A stretch of 33,118 bases of DNA from an uncultured Porphyromonadaceae bacterium. GTDB lineage: Bacteria > Bacteroidota > Bacteroidia > Bacteroidales > Muribaculaceae. The translations under genes and the position numbers were made by a program. The stretch lies in NCBI GenBank assembly GCA_948467675.1, contig CAOKFI010000030.1, positions 1 through 33,118 of the forward strand. The letters run 5' to 3'. Within the stretch, counting starts at the first letter, position 1. Every line of letters begins with the position of its first letter. Shown here piece after piece: positions 15,685-23,373 of the stretch. The notes beneath the pieces are model-generated. The model ran no database searches. It had not been told where the DNA came from and saw only the letters and a list, made by a program, of their open reading frames with translations.

Positions 15685-17826
15685 ATGAACCGACATATAA
15701 TATCCGCAATGAGCATAGCTATAGGCATCGGAGCCACATCGTGTGGAACCGCCGGCATACAGCGTTATCCTGACGCACCGCAGACACCGGACACCATAGA
15801 CACATACTTCGATCTGGAGGTCCGTGATCTCTATCGTCCGCTTGAGAACGATACATCGGCAGCCACCCTGGCCTGGGTCGAAGCCGAGCGCAAAGTCACA
15901 TCCGACTATCTTGCAACCATTCCTTTCCGAAAGGATATACACAGACGCCTTACCGAACTGCTCGACTACACCAAGACCGGAATGCCTTGGAAATCGCGTG
16001 ACGGATATTATTACTTTTATGAAAACGACGGTCTGAGGAACCAGGCTGTGCTATACCGCACCAAGACACTTGGAGACAGTGCCGAAGTGTTCCTGGATCC
16101 GAACCTATTAAGCGAAGACGGGACTGTGGCGCTGAAAGGTGTATTCCCTGACAACAGCAACCGCTACACAGCCTATACCATATCACGCAACGGAAGCGAC
16201 TGGGAAGAGATCTATGTGATGGACAACCAGACCAAAGAACTGTTGCCGGATCATGTAAACTGGGCCAAGTTCACATCTGCGGCATGGCATGGCGACGGTT
16301 TTTATTACAGTGCTTATGCCCGTCCGGAAAACGGCACGGAATTCTCGACCGAGAACACAAACCATCAGATATACTATCACAAAATCGGCACCCCGCAAAG
16401 CGAAGACCGTCTGGTATACGAAGATCCCGCACATCCGTATTATTTCCATAACGTATGGGTTCCGGAATCAGAAAATATAATGATCCTCAATATCGGAGGC
16501 AACGGAGTGGGCAATGCAATGAAGATCAAAGACCTGCGGCGCCCTGATTCAAAATGGATCACTATCGAGCCTACTCAGGAGAAATCGATCGATGTGGTCG
16601 ACGTGATCGGAGATTCGATCATATTCATGACCTCATACGGAGCTCCGAACAACAGGCTCATGACAGCATCGATATCCAAACCCGAACGCCCCAACTGGCA
16701 GGAACTTGTGCCAAACGATCCCGAAGGGGTTCTGATCGGCGCACAGTCGGCCGACGACAAACTCATACTCACATACCAGCGCGACGCGGCTCACCATGCA
16801 GCTCTTTACGACCGGAAAGGTCATAAAATACGCGATATCAAGCTCCCCGGTTTCGGACAAGTTGGATTCTCGTCGGATAAGGACGATAAGGAAGTATTCT
16901 ACTCGTTCACATCATTCCTCTCCCCGTCAGCAATATACCGTTACAATACCGAAACAGGCACCTCTGACCTGTACCGGGCAACCGAGATAAAGGATTTCGA
17001 CATGGACGACTATGTCACCGAACAAGTATTCTTCACCTCGAAAGACGGCACAAAGGTACCGATGTTCCTTACTTACAAGAAAGGGCTGGAACGAAACGGA
17101 AAGAATCCGGCATACCTGTATGGCTACGGTGGCTTCAACATCTCGCTAAATCCCGCTTTTTCCGCCCAGCGCCTGCTATGGCTCGAAAACGGAGGCATTT
17201 ACGCATCGGTCAATCTCCGTGGAGGCGGCGAATATGGCGAGACATGGCACGAAGCCGGAACAAAAATGCAGAAACTCAACGTATTCAACGACTTTATCGC
17301 AGCTGCTGAAAATCTGATTGATGAAGGCTGGACCGCACCGGAGTACCTGACGATCGAAGGCGGAAGCAACGGCGGACTTTTAGTAGGAGCGTGTGTCAAT
17401 ATGCGTCCTGACCTGTACGCAGTGGCAATACCACGTGTCGGTGTGATGGATATGATGCGATACCATCTGTTCACAATCGGCTGGAACTGGGCCGCAGACT
17501 ACGGCACATCTTCCGATTCTGCAGAAATGGCTCATTATCTGCATGACTACTCGCCTCTCCACAACATAAGCGATGACGGCACGCCATATCCGGCTATAAT
17601 GGTGACTACAGCCGACCATGACGACCGTGTGGTTCCGGCTCATTCATTCAAATACGCCGCCGCACTGCAAGCCGCCGACACAGGTTCGAAGCCGAAAATA
17701 ATACGCATCGACAGCAACGCCGGTCATGGTGGTGGCAAACCTGTAAGCAAAGTAATCGACGAATATGCCGATATTTATTCGTTCATATACCATAACCTCG
17801 GTATTAAACCGTCTATAGCCAGATGA
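15685..17826 (+). CDS. prolyl oligopeptidase, S9A family, probable lipoprotein
   Basis: This 713-residue serine peptidase cuts short peptides after proline. The N-terminus (IISAMSIAIGIGATSC) looks like a lipoprotein signal with Cys20 as the lipid-bearing residue, so it is probably membrane-anchored outside the cytoplasm. Residues about 40-420 form the beta-propeller (for example SRDGYYYFYENDGLRNQAVLY). The catalytic domain follows, with YLYGYGGFNISLNPAF and the triad Ser561 (EGGSNGGLLVG), Asp646 (TADHDDRVVP) and His681 (NAGHGGG). Length and motifs are fully normal for S9A. Its TGA overlaps the ATG of the next gene (ATGA), pointing to translational coupling with the BamE-like lipoprotein. Confidence 0.95.
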   Translation: MNRHIISAMSIAIGIGATSCGTAGIQRYPDAPQTPDTIDTYFDLEVRDLYRPLENDTSAATLAWVEAERKVTSDYLATIPFRKDIHRRLTELLDYTKTGMPWKSRDGYYYFYENDGLRNQAVLYRTKTLGDSAEVFLDPNLLSEDGTVALKGVFPDNSNRYTAYTISRNGSDWEEIYVMDNQTKELLPDHVNWAKFTSAAWHGDGFYYSAYARPENGTEFSTENTNHQIYYHKIGTPQSEDRLVYEDPAHPYYFHNVWVPESENIMILNIGGNGVGNAMKIKDLRRPDSKWITIEPTQEKSIDVVDVIGDSIIFMTSYGAPNNRLMTASISKPERPNWQELVPNDPEGVLIGAQSADDKLILTYQRDAAHHAALYDRKGHKIRDIKLPGFGQVGFSSDKDDKEVFYSFTSFLSPSAIYRYNTETGTSDLYRATEIKDFDMDDYVTEQVFFTSKDGTKVPMFLTYKKGLERNGKNPAYLYGYGGFNISLNPAFSAQRLLWLENGGIYASVNLRGGGEYGETWHEAGTKMQKLNVFNDFIAAAENLIDEGWTAPEYLTIEGGSNGGLLVGACVNMRPDLYAVAIPRVGVMDMMRYHLFTIGWNWAADYGTSSDSAEMAHYLHDYSPLHNISDDGTPYPAIMVTTADHDDRVVPAHSFKYAAALQAADTGSKPKIIRIDSNAGHGGGKPVSKVIDEYADIYSFIYHNLGIKPSIAR

Positions 17827-18752
17827 CAATAATACGTCATCTGGCTATGGCTGCCATATCGGCCATCATGCTTTCCGGATGCTTTACCGGAGTAGAAAGC
17901 ACGCCCAAGATCACAGCAAGCGATGTAAAGCGTGAAAACGTACGTACCACGCCCGAACAGCTATGGCTTGTCGACGTTGCCCCAGAGCGGTTTGACTCCT
18001 GGGAACCGGGAAAGGAATTTTACGTGACCGACAACAAGATCACCCTTGCGCTGAATCCCGTATACAGTCCTATGGCTCCGCTTGATGGTGCAACGATCCG
18101 ATACAAAGGATACCGTGAAATGTTATCCGTGACCGGAGAAATGGAAACCGAACTTCTGTTCGACAGTCCGGAAGGTATAGAACTGGCATACCGCGTCAAC
18201 ATGTCACCCACCGAGCTTGCATCACGGTCGAAAGTCGATATACCGTTCACTATCGAGAAAAGCATTATCGATGCGACTACCGGAAAGATGAAAGGCAAAA
18301 ACCTATGGATACTGACTTCGGGATGGTACGATACATCAGACCGGGCCACACACGGCCGCAAATTCGTGCAAGTGACAATAACTGACGTTTTGCCAGGCAA
18401 CAGCGTCTATCCGGTTACTCTTGAATTCACACCGTCAGACCACCCTAACCTGCACTTTCATCTCTACATGTCAGTAGGCGAAAACAATCGTCTTATGCGT
18501 TCGTTCGCTCACATTTTTTCATTTACCGATCCACGTAAAAATTACCCCGCTATAACAGACGAGAACTGGCTGCTCATAACCCAGGGAAGAATAACAGCCG
18601 GAATGACCCGCGATGAATGCCGCCTGGCACTTGGAGCGCCTAAAGATGTCGACCGCAGATCGGGATATTCGTCTATCCACGAAATGTGGACCTATGAAAA
18701 CGGCATATATCTGATATTCGAAGATGGACTACTGGTCAGGTTTCGTCGATAA
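17823..18752 (+). CDS. lipoprotein with BamE/SmpA-like C-terminal domain
   Basis: This 309-residue protein begins with a lipoprotein signal (HLAMAAISAIMLSGC, lipobox LSGC, Cys20). The middle (about 60-240) is beta-rich and I do not recognise it. The last 60 residues, with ITAGMTRDECRLALGAPKDV, then EMWTYENGIYLIFEDGLL, follow the BamE/SmpA-OmlA pattern (GMTxxEvrxaLGxP ... W.Y ... Y.F..g.L). BamE is a helper lipoprotein of outer-membrane beta-barrel assembly, but this fold also occurs in unrelated lipoproteins. The gene overlaps the prolyl oligopeptidase stop by 4 bases. Whether the product takes part in barrel assembly or aids the peptidase is not known. Confidence 0.75.
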   Translation: MTIIRHLAMAAISAIMLSGCFTGVESTPKITASDVKRENVRTTPEQLWLVDVAPERFDSWEPGKEFYVTDNKITLALNPVYSPMAPLDGATIRYKGYREMLSVTGEMETELLFDSPEGIELAYRVNMSPTELASRSKVDIPFTIEKSIIDATTGKMKGKNLWILTSGWYDTSDRATHGRKFVQVTITDVLPGNSVYPVTLEFTPSDHPNLHFHLYMSVGENNRLMRSFAHIFSFTDPRKNYPAITDENWLLITQGRITAGMTRDECRLALGAPKDVDRRSGYSSIHEMWTYENGIYLIFEDGLLVRFRR

Positions 18753-18881
18753 AACGGCTTTTTACATACGGAATAATGACCGCATAATCTGAAATTTATG
18801 CGTAATAATGTTGCACAGGGTTAAACCGTATGACGTCAAAATCCGTTATAAGGGATAAAATAACTATCACGTTTTGCAACT

Positions 18882-19670
18882 ATGAAACTACGATTTTTAG
18901 GGACTGGGACTTCGACTGGCGTACCGCAGATCATGTGCAACTGCGCCGTATGCCAGTCACGCGACGAGCACGACAAGCGCATGCGTGCATCAGCACTGGT
19001 AACATACAAAGACAAAAACATTCTCATCGACTGCGGGCCTGATTTCCGCGAGCAGATGCTGCAATGCGGCAGTCCGGCACTCGAAGCCTTGCTTATAACC
19101 CACAGTCACTATGACCATGTGGGCGGTGTCGACGACCTCAGACCATACTGCGCCATGGGCGACGGCTTCCCTATCTACTGTCGTAGCGATGTGGCCAACG
19201 ATCTGCGTGACCGCGTTCCTTATTGTTTTGCCGAACACCCCTATCCAGGTGTGCCGGCGTTCAATATCAACGAGATTTCCACCAAGCCGTTTCAAGTGGC
19301 CGATCTTGAGGTGACACCGTTGCAGATCATGCATCACCGTCTGCCAATACTCGGTTTCAAAATGGGCAACCTGGCCTATATCACCGACGCAAAGACAATC
19401 GAGGATTCGACGATAGGAATGATCCGCGGCATCGACACTTTAGTCATCAACGCCTTGCGAGTCAAGGATCATATCTCGCACATGAATCTCGCCCAGGCTC
19501 TGGAGGTTGTCAAGGAAGTACGTCCTCGTGTGGCCTACCTGACACACATAAGCCATGACATGGGTCTTCACGTAGAGGCCTCGCTAAGATTGCCGGAAGG
19601 TGTGAAACTGGCCTACGACGGCCTCATCATCCATATACCTGATGATTTCGACGATGTCGACGAGAACTGA
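18882..19670 (+). CDS. metallo-beta-lactamase-fold hydrolase, PhnP-like
   Basis: This 262-residue protein starts MKLRFLGTGTSTGVPQ, and its N-terminal cysteines (Cys19, Cys21, Cys24 in MCNCAVC) resemble the structural zinc site of PhnP-type phosphodiesterases. The active-site motif is THSHYDHVGG: His74, His76, Asp78 and His79. Later ligands are probably in IMHHRLPILGF, YITDAKTI and THISHDMG. PhnP hydrolyses cyclic ribose phosphates, but no phosphonate genes are nearby, so the role here is probably a general cyclic-phosphate or nucleotide diesterase. TTTGCAACTATG around the start resembles the leaderless arrangement at 1872-1880, but the -7 match is poor. The next gene, also of this fold, begins 10 bases after it. 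Confidence 0.88.
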   Translation: MKLRFLGTGTSTGVPQIMCNCAVCQSRDEHDKRMRASALVTYKDKNILIDCGPDFREQMLQCGSPALEALLITHSHYDHVGGVDDLRPYCAMGDGFPIYCRSDVANDLRDRVPYCFAEHPYPGVPAFNINEISTKPFQVADLEVTPLQIMHHRLPILGFKMGNLAYITDAKTIEDSTIGMIRGIDTLVINALRVKDHISHMNLAQALEVVKEVRPRVAYLTHISHDMGLHVEASLRLPEGVKLAYDGLIIHIPDDFDDVDEN

Positions 19671-19680
19671 TAGCACGGTT

Positions 19681-20415
19681 ATGAAAAGTGTAGAGATAAC
19701 ATATCTGGATCACAGCGGATTTGCAATAGCCTTGCCTGGAGCCGTTCTTGTATTCGACTACTACCGCGATCCGCAGCGGGCTCTTGCCGGCGTGCTAATG
19801 AGCCACCCTGATCTGCCGGTTATATTCTTAGTGTCACACCACCATCAGGATCACTTCAACCCGGAGATATTCAGTCTGGCAGAAACCCGCCAGCGCACTT
19901 ATATCCTTTCCGACGATATCTCATGCGCTGCAATGCCTGACGGCAATCCAGTGAGCCGAATAAGCCCCGGCGGTATATTGCCAGATCTGCCTGGAGGAAT
20001 CACTGTGACAGCCTTCGGATCGACCGATGAGGGAGTCAGTTTCCTTGTCGAATCACAAAGTCATCTGACCATATTCCACGCCGGAGATCTTAATGACTGG
20101 CATTGGCAGGACGAATCCACTCCGGACGAGGTCAGAGCAGCCGACACGTCTTTCGACAAGATTTTGTCCGACATCGCATCGGACGTAAAACATATTGACA
20201 TCGCAATGTTTCCTGTCGACCCGCGTCAGGGAAGCGACTATGCAAGAGGCGCACGCAAATTTCTGCAGACCATACCTACCGGCAATTTCATTCCGATGCA
20301 TTTCGATGCTGACTATAAGGCAGGGTGCGATACCCGGGAAATAGCTCCGGAAAGCACCACCAGGATAATGTGCATGTCCCGGCAGGGGGAATCGGCCACA
20401 TTGGATTTCAAATAA
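19681..20415 (+). CDS. metallo-beta-lactamase-fold hydrolase (UlaG-like group)
   Basis: This is a 244-residue protein from the ATG at 19681. An earlier in-frame ATG at 19642 would add 13 residues inside the upstream gene; MKSVEITYLDHSGFAI is the usual start of this family, so 19681 is preferred. The metal motif is VSHHHQDHF (His53, His55, Asp57, His58). IFHAGDLNDWHW and MFPVDPRQGSDY supply later ligands, and FIPMHFDADY carries a C-terminal histidine. The group includes UlaG lactonase and many uncharacterised hydrolases. No signal peptide, so cytoplasmic. It forms a two-gene unit with the PhnP-like gene upstream. Its substrate is unknown. Confidence 0.85.
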   Translation: MKSVEITYLDHSGFAIALPGAVLVFDYYRDPQRALAGVLMSHPDLPVIFLVSHHHQDHFNPEIFSLAETRQRTYILSDDISCAAMPDGNPVSRISPGGILPDLPGGITVTAFGSTDEGVSFLVESQSHLTIFHAGDLNDWHWQDESTPDEVRAADTSFDKILSDIASDVKHIDIAMFPVDPRQGSDYARGARKFLQTIPTGNFIPMHFDADYKAGCDTREIAPESTTRIMCMSRQGESATLDFK

Positions 20416-20465
20416 CCGCGTCCCGGATCTGAAGCCCGCTAAGGGGTCATTGCATCAACTCCGGT

Positions 20466-20507
20466 GCATTCCCGGCGATAACGCTTTGCATTACGCCGGG
20501 AATATGC
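20466..20507 (+). terminator. terminator-like hairpin before lnb
   Basis: ATTCCCGGCG (20468-20477) pairs perfectly with CGCCGGGAAT (20494-20503); two more G-C pairs (20466-20467 with 20506-20507) can form across a 2-base bulge. TAATTTT follows directly and serves as both T-tract and the -7 box of the next gene. Confidence 0.6.
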
Positions 20508-20515
20508 TAATTTTG
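20485..20515 (+). promoter_or_regulatory. promoter of the lnb transcript (-33 TTTG, -7 TAATTTTG)
   Basis: TTTG at 20485-20488 and TAATTTTG at 20508-20515 are 19 bases apart, the best full match to the Bacteroidetes promoter in the window. The -33 box lies in the loop of the terminator-like hairpin. Predicted start is near 20522 and the leader is about 14 bases. Confidence 0.7.
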
Positions 20516-20535
20516 TCTCAAAATAATTCATCAGT

Positions 20536-21744
20536 ATGCGCTTCAGCCATTTTCTCATTGCATTGATCTGCTCTATATCCGGGATCCCGGAACTTGCCGC
20601 TGAAGTTCCACGAATAAGCCTTATCACATGTCATGCAGGCCCGGAAATATACGAACTCTGCGGCCATTCCGGAATACATGTACAATATCCTGAGTCTGGA
20701 ATAGACTATGTGGTCAATTACGGACTGTTTGACTTCGAGTCTCCGAATTTCGTATACCGCTTCGTAAAAGGCGAAACTGACTATATGGTAGGCGCACACA
20801 GCTACCAGGCATTCATAGACAGCTACAGGCGCCAGGGTCGTAAAGTCGAGGAACAGCATCTCGCTCTCGCTCCGGATCAGGCAGAACGTCTGGTAATATT
20901 TCTTGAAGAAAACTTAAAGCCGGAGAATCGGGTATACCGCTATAATTATGTCCTTGACAATTGTGCCACACGCTGCATCGACATCATCGAGAAAGCGATC
21001 GGCGACACTATAACATTCGATCCCGGATCTGCAGAAGGAACCGAAGGCTGGAGTTTCAGAGACGAAATGCGCCATTATCACCGCAATTATCCGTGGTATC
21101 AGTTCGGCATCGACCTGGCTCTCGGTTCCGGCATAGACCACCGGATTACAATACGTGAGAAATCATTCGCTCCGGAGATGATGGCCCGCCTGTTCGCTCA
21201 TGCCGCAATCACCGACAGTACCGGAACGCTGACACCCTTAGTATCCGGAACCGACGTGATTTACAATGGAGCAGAATATCCGGCGATAAAAGATCCTACG
21301 CCATGGTATCTGTCGCCTGCTTCTGTATGCTGGGTAATTTTTCTCATTATAGCCGGCATTTCAATCCGCAATATACGGAACCGGCATCAAGGACGCATGA
21401 CCGATACGGTTCTGTTCAGCCTGTTCGGACTGGCAGGATGTCTTATATTTTTCCTTGTCGTGGTGTCTGAGCACTATGCAACATCACCCAACTGGCTGAT
21501 CGTATGGCTGAATCCGCTATGCTTTTGCGGCGCGATATTTCCCTGGATACGAAAAAATGGAAATATTCCGGAATATTATCATATTCTCAACTTCGTGGCA
21601 TTATTTTTGCTACTTGCATTATGGAGACTCACCGGTCAAGGATTCAACTGGGCATTTCTCCCGCTCATATTGTCCGACATGATGCGTTCCGCCACATATA
21701 TATACATTAAACGAACATGCTCCAAAATAAAGAATATCGCCTGA
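20536..21744 (+). CDS. lnb: Lnb-type membrane protein (DUF4105), likely lipoprotein N-acyltransferase
   Basis: This 402-residue protein has a signal peptide, a periplasmic Lnb_N (formerly DUF4105, PF13387) domain (about 25-260) and about five C-terminal membrane segments (about 260-390). Key residues are His44 in ELCGHSGIHV and Cys143 in VLDNCATRC, fitting a cysteine-histidine catalytic site of papain-like type. VNYGLFDFESPNFVYRFVKG is a conserved block of the family. From memory, Lnb was reported as the enzyme that N-acylates lipoproteins in Bacteroides, which lack the usual Lnt; I could not check this here. It has a good promoter and overlaps the next gene by 28 bases, which starts an envelope-related run ending with secA and a TamB-like gene. 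Confidence 0.8.
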   Translation: MRFSHFLIALICSISGIPELAAEVPRISLITCHAGPEIYELCGHSGIHVQYPESGIDYVVNYGLFDFESPNFVYRFVKGETDYMVGAHSYQAFIDSYRRQGRKVEEQHLALAPDQAERLVIFLEENLKPENRVYRYNYVLDNCATRCIDIIEKAIGDTITFDPGSAEGTEGWSFRDEMRHYHRNYPWYQFGIDLALGSGIDHRITIREKSFAPEMMARLFAHAAITDSTGTLTPLVSGTDVIYNGAEYPAIKDPTPWYLSPASVCWVIFLIIAGISIRNIRNRHQGRMTDTVLFSLFGLAGCLIFFLVVVSEHYATSPNWLIVWLNPLCFCGAIFPWIRKNGNIPEYYHILNFVALFLLLALWRLTGQGFNWAFLPLILSDMMRSATYIYIKRTCSKIKNIA

Positions 21745-23348
21745 CCCGCCGATTACTGCTATCGACACTGGCCTCTGCTGTCACTTCGATCGCCATATCG
21801 GCACAGACACCGCCAAAGAAGCCTCAGCTGGTCGTAGGCATTGTGGTCGAAGGACTTCAGTCCGAATATCTCGATCTGCTCGACCAATATTTCTGCGACG
21901 GAGGATTCAAAAGGCTGTTGCGCGACGGAGCGGTCATAGACAATATAGAGTACGGCCCGGGAGCTGATGCCGCCGCCGCTACAGCAATGATATATACCGG
22001 CACCGGTCCGGCTGTAAACGGAATCAGCGCCTCTACAGTATACGATGCCGCCCGACAGACGACATATCCCGTCCTGCTCGACCCCTCAAAAATAGGAAAT
22101 TATACCAACGAGACATACTCGCCGTCGGCAATACTGGTATCGACACTAAGCGATGAAGTCAGGATGGACAATGTAGGGACCGGCTACGTGCACTCCATTG
22201 CTCCCGATGCCATCCAGTCGATCATCATGACAGGACATGCCGGCAACAGCGCATTCTGGCTCAACGATATAACCGGGCGGTGGGCAACAACCACATATTA
22301 CAAGGATGTTCCTCCCGTAATAACAAACCGCAACTTCTCTGCGCCACTGTCTGCGCGTCTGGACACCCTGGAGTGGACTCCGTCATTACAGCTCGAGCAA
22401 TATCCCGATGTTCCCGACTACAAAAAAATATATCCGTTCCACCATACATTCCGCAGCAACGACATAGAACGGTTCGCCAAATTCAAGCAGTCGGCACCAA
22501 TGAACCGCGAGATCACATCCATAGCCCTGGATTATATCAGCAGCATGCATTTAGGTACGCACGGCGCAATGGATATGCTCAACGTATATTATACATTGGC
22601 TCCATTTCCCGGAGTCAAGGATGCCGATACCCGCCTCGAACTGCTCGACAGCTACCTGAAACTCGATATAGAGTTGCAACGGCTGTTGAAAGCGGTCGAT
22701 GCCGCTGCCGACATCAAAAACACGGTGATATTCGTAGCCGGTACGCCACAACGCAACAGCGACAAGCCTGATGATCCCAAATGGGCGGTACCGTATGGCG
22801 AATTCTTCCCCCGGCGAGCCATATCGCTACTCAACATGTATCTGATGGCTCTGCATGGAACCGGCGACTGGGTCACCGGATACCACAACGGCCAATTCTA
22901 TCTCAACAAAGACCTGATCAAGGAGAAAGGCCTCGATCTTAGAGCGATACGCTCCGATGTGGCCGATTTTCTGCTTCGCATGAGCGGAGTATGCGATGCA
23001 TGGACCGTCGACGATATTTTAGCGGCAAGAGTCGGCAGCAGACCGGATCTTGTACGACGGAACACCAATGTCAACCATAGCGGAGACGTATTTATATCGG
23101 TCAACCCCGGATGGGAAATCGTAGAGGAACATCCCGGTGGAATGAGCCGCCGTATACTGTCTCGGGCACAGGCCACAACCGCACCGTTCATCATAATGGC
23201 GCCACAGATCATACCTACACGCATCGACACTCCGGTCGATGTATTGTCGATCGCTCCTACTGTGGCAAGAGTTTTACGTATTCGTTCACCCAATGCGGCT
23301 GCAAATCCAACAATTTCAACTATCTTTGCACCAATTAATAAAAAGTAA
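21717..23348 (+). CDS. exported alkaline-phosphatase-fold protein, catalytic residues apparently lost
   Basis: This 543-residue protein has a signal peptide ([17 protein letters not shown]) and the frame of a PafA/nucleotide-pyrophosphatase-type alkaline phosphatase: [27 protein letters not shown], then [17 protein letters not shown]. In active relatives the first motif reads VVDQ, the nucleophile threonine lies in TxTAPGH before YTG, a D...H pair lies in DYxGH, and DHG follows LTA. Here these read VVEG (Glu45), GADAAAATA (alanine near 85 at the nucleophile site), YYTLAPFPG and VAGTPQ. The late histidine motif is also not recognisable. The frame is intact, so this is a pseudo-enzyme, not a broken gene. 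It overlaps lnb by 28 bases and precedes secA by 25. A partner or scaffold role in lipoprotein or envelope biogenesis is inference. Confidence 0.8.
   Translation: MLQNKEYRLTRRLLLSTLASAVTSIAISAQTPPKKPQLVVGIVVEGLQSEYLDLLDQYFCDGGFKRLLRDGAVIDNIEYGPGADAAAATAMIYTGTGPAVNGISASTVYDAARQTTYPVLLDPSKIGNYTNETYSPSAILVSTLSDEVRMDNVGTGYVHSIAPDAIQSIIMTGHAGNSAFWLNDITGRWATTTYYKDVPPVITNRNFSAPLSARLDTLEWTPSLQLEQYPDVPDYKKIYPFHHTFRSNDIERFAKFKQSAPMNREITSIALDYISSMHLGTHGAMDMLNVYYTLAPFPGVKDADTRLELLDSYLKLDIELQRLLKAVDAAADIKNTVIFVAGTPQRNSDKPDDPKWAVPYGEFFPRRAISLLNMYLMALHGTGDWVTGYHNGQFYLNKDLIKEKGLDLRAIRSDVADFLLRMSGVCDAWTVDDILAARVGSRPDLVRRNTNVNHSGDVFISVNPGWEIVEEHPGGMSRRILSRAQATTAPFIIMAPQIIPTRIDTPVDVLSIAPTVARVLRIRSPNAAANPTISTIFAPINKK
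23321..23328 (+). promoter_or_regulatory. TAnnTTTG -7 box for secA inside the upstream gene
   Basis: TATCTTTG matches the -7 consensus and lies in the last codons of the phosphatase-like gene. The predicted start near 23335 gives a 39-base leader to the secA ATG at 23374. secA would thus have its own promoter besides read-through from lnb. No clear -33 element. Confidence 0.5.
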
Positions 23349-23373
23349 ACGAAACTCAGACCATATATTAAAA

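Noticed and set aside
18781-18802. Terminator hairpin CGCATAA / TTATGCG after the BamE-like gene
   Set aside because: The stem is 7 bp, AT-rich, and has no T-tract; too weak to list as a terminator.
21717-23348. Reading the phosphatase-like gene as a true pseudogene
   Set aside because: The frame has no stop or frameshift, a signal peptide is kept and normal codon use continues; loss of catalytic motifs better fits a retained non-enzyme.
23239-23373. Upstream extension of the secA frame
   Set aside because: It reads through the end of the phosphatase-like gene; SecA proteins begin at [12 protein letters not shown]-like sequence.
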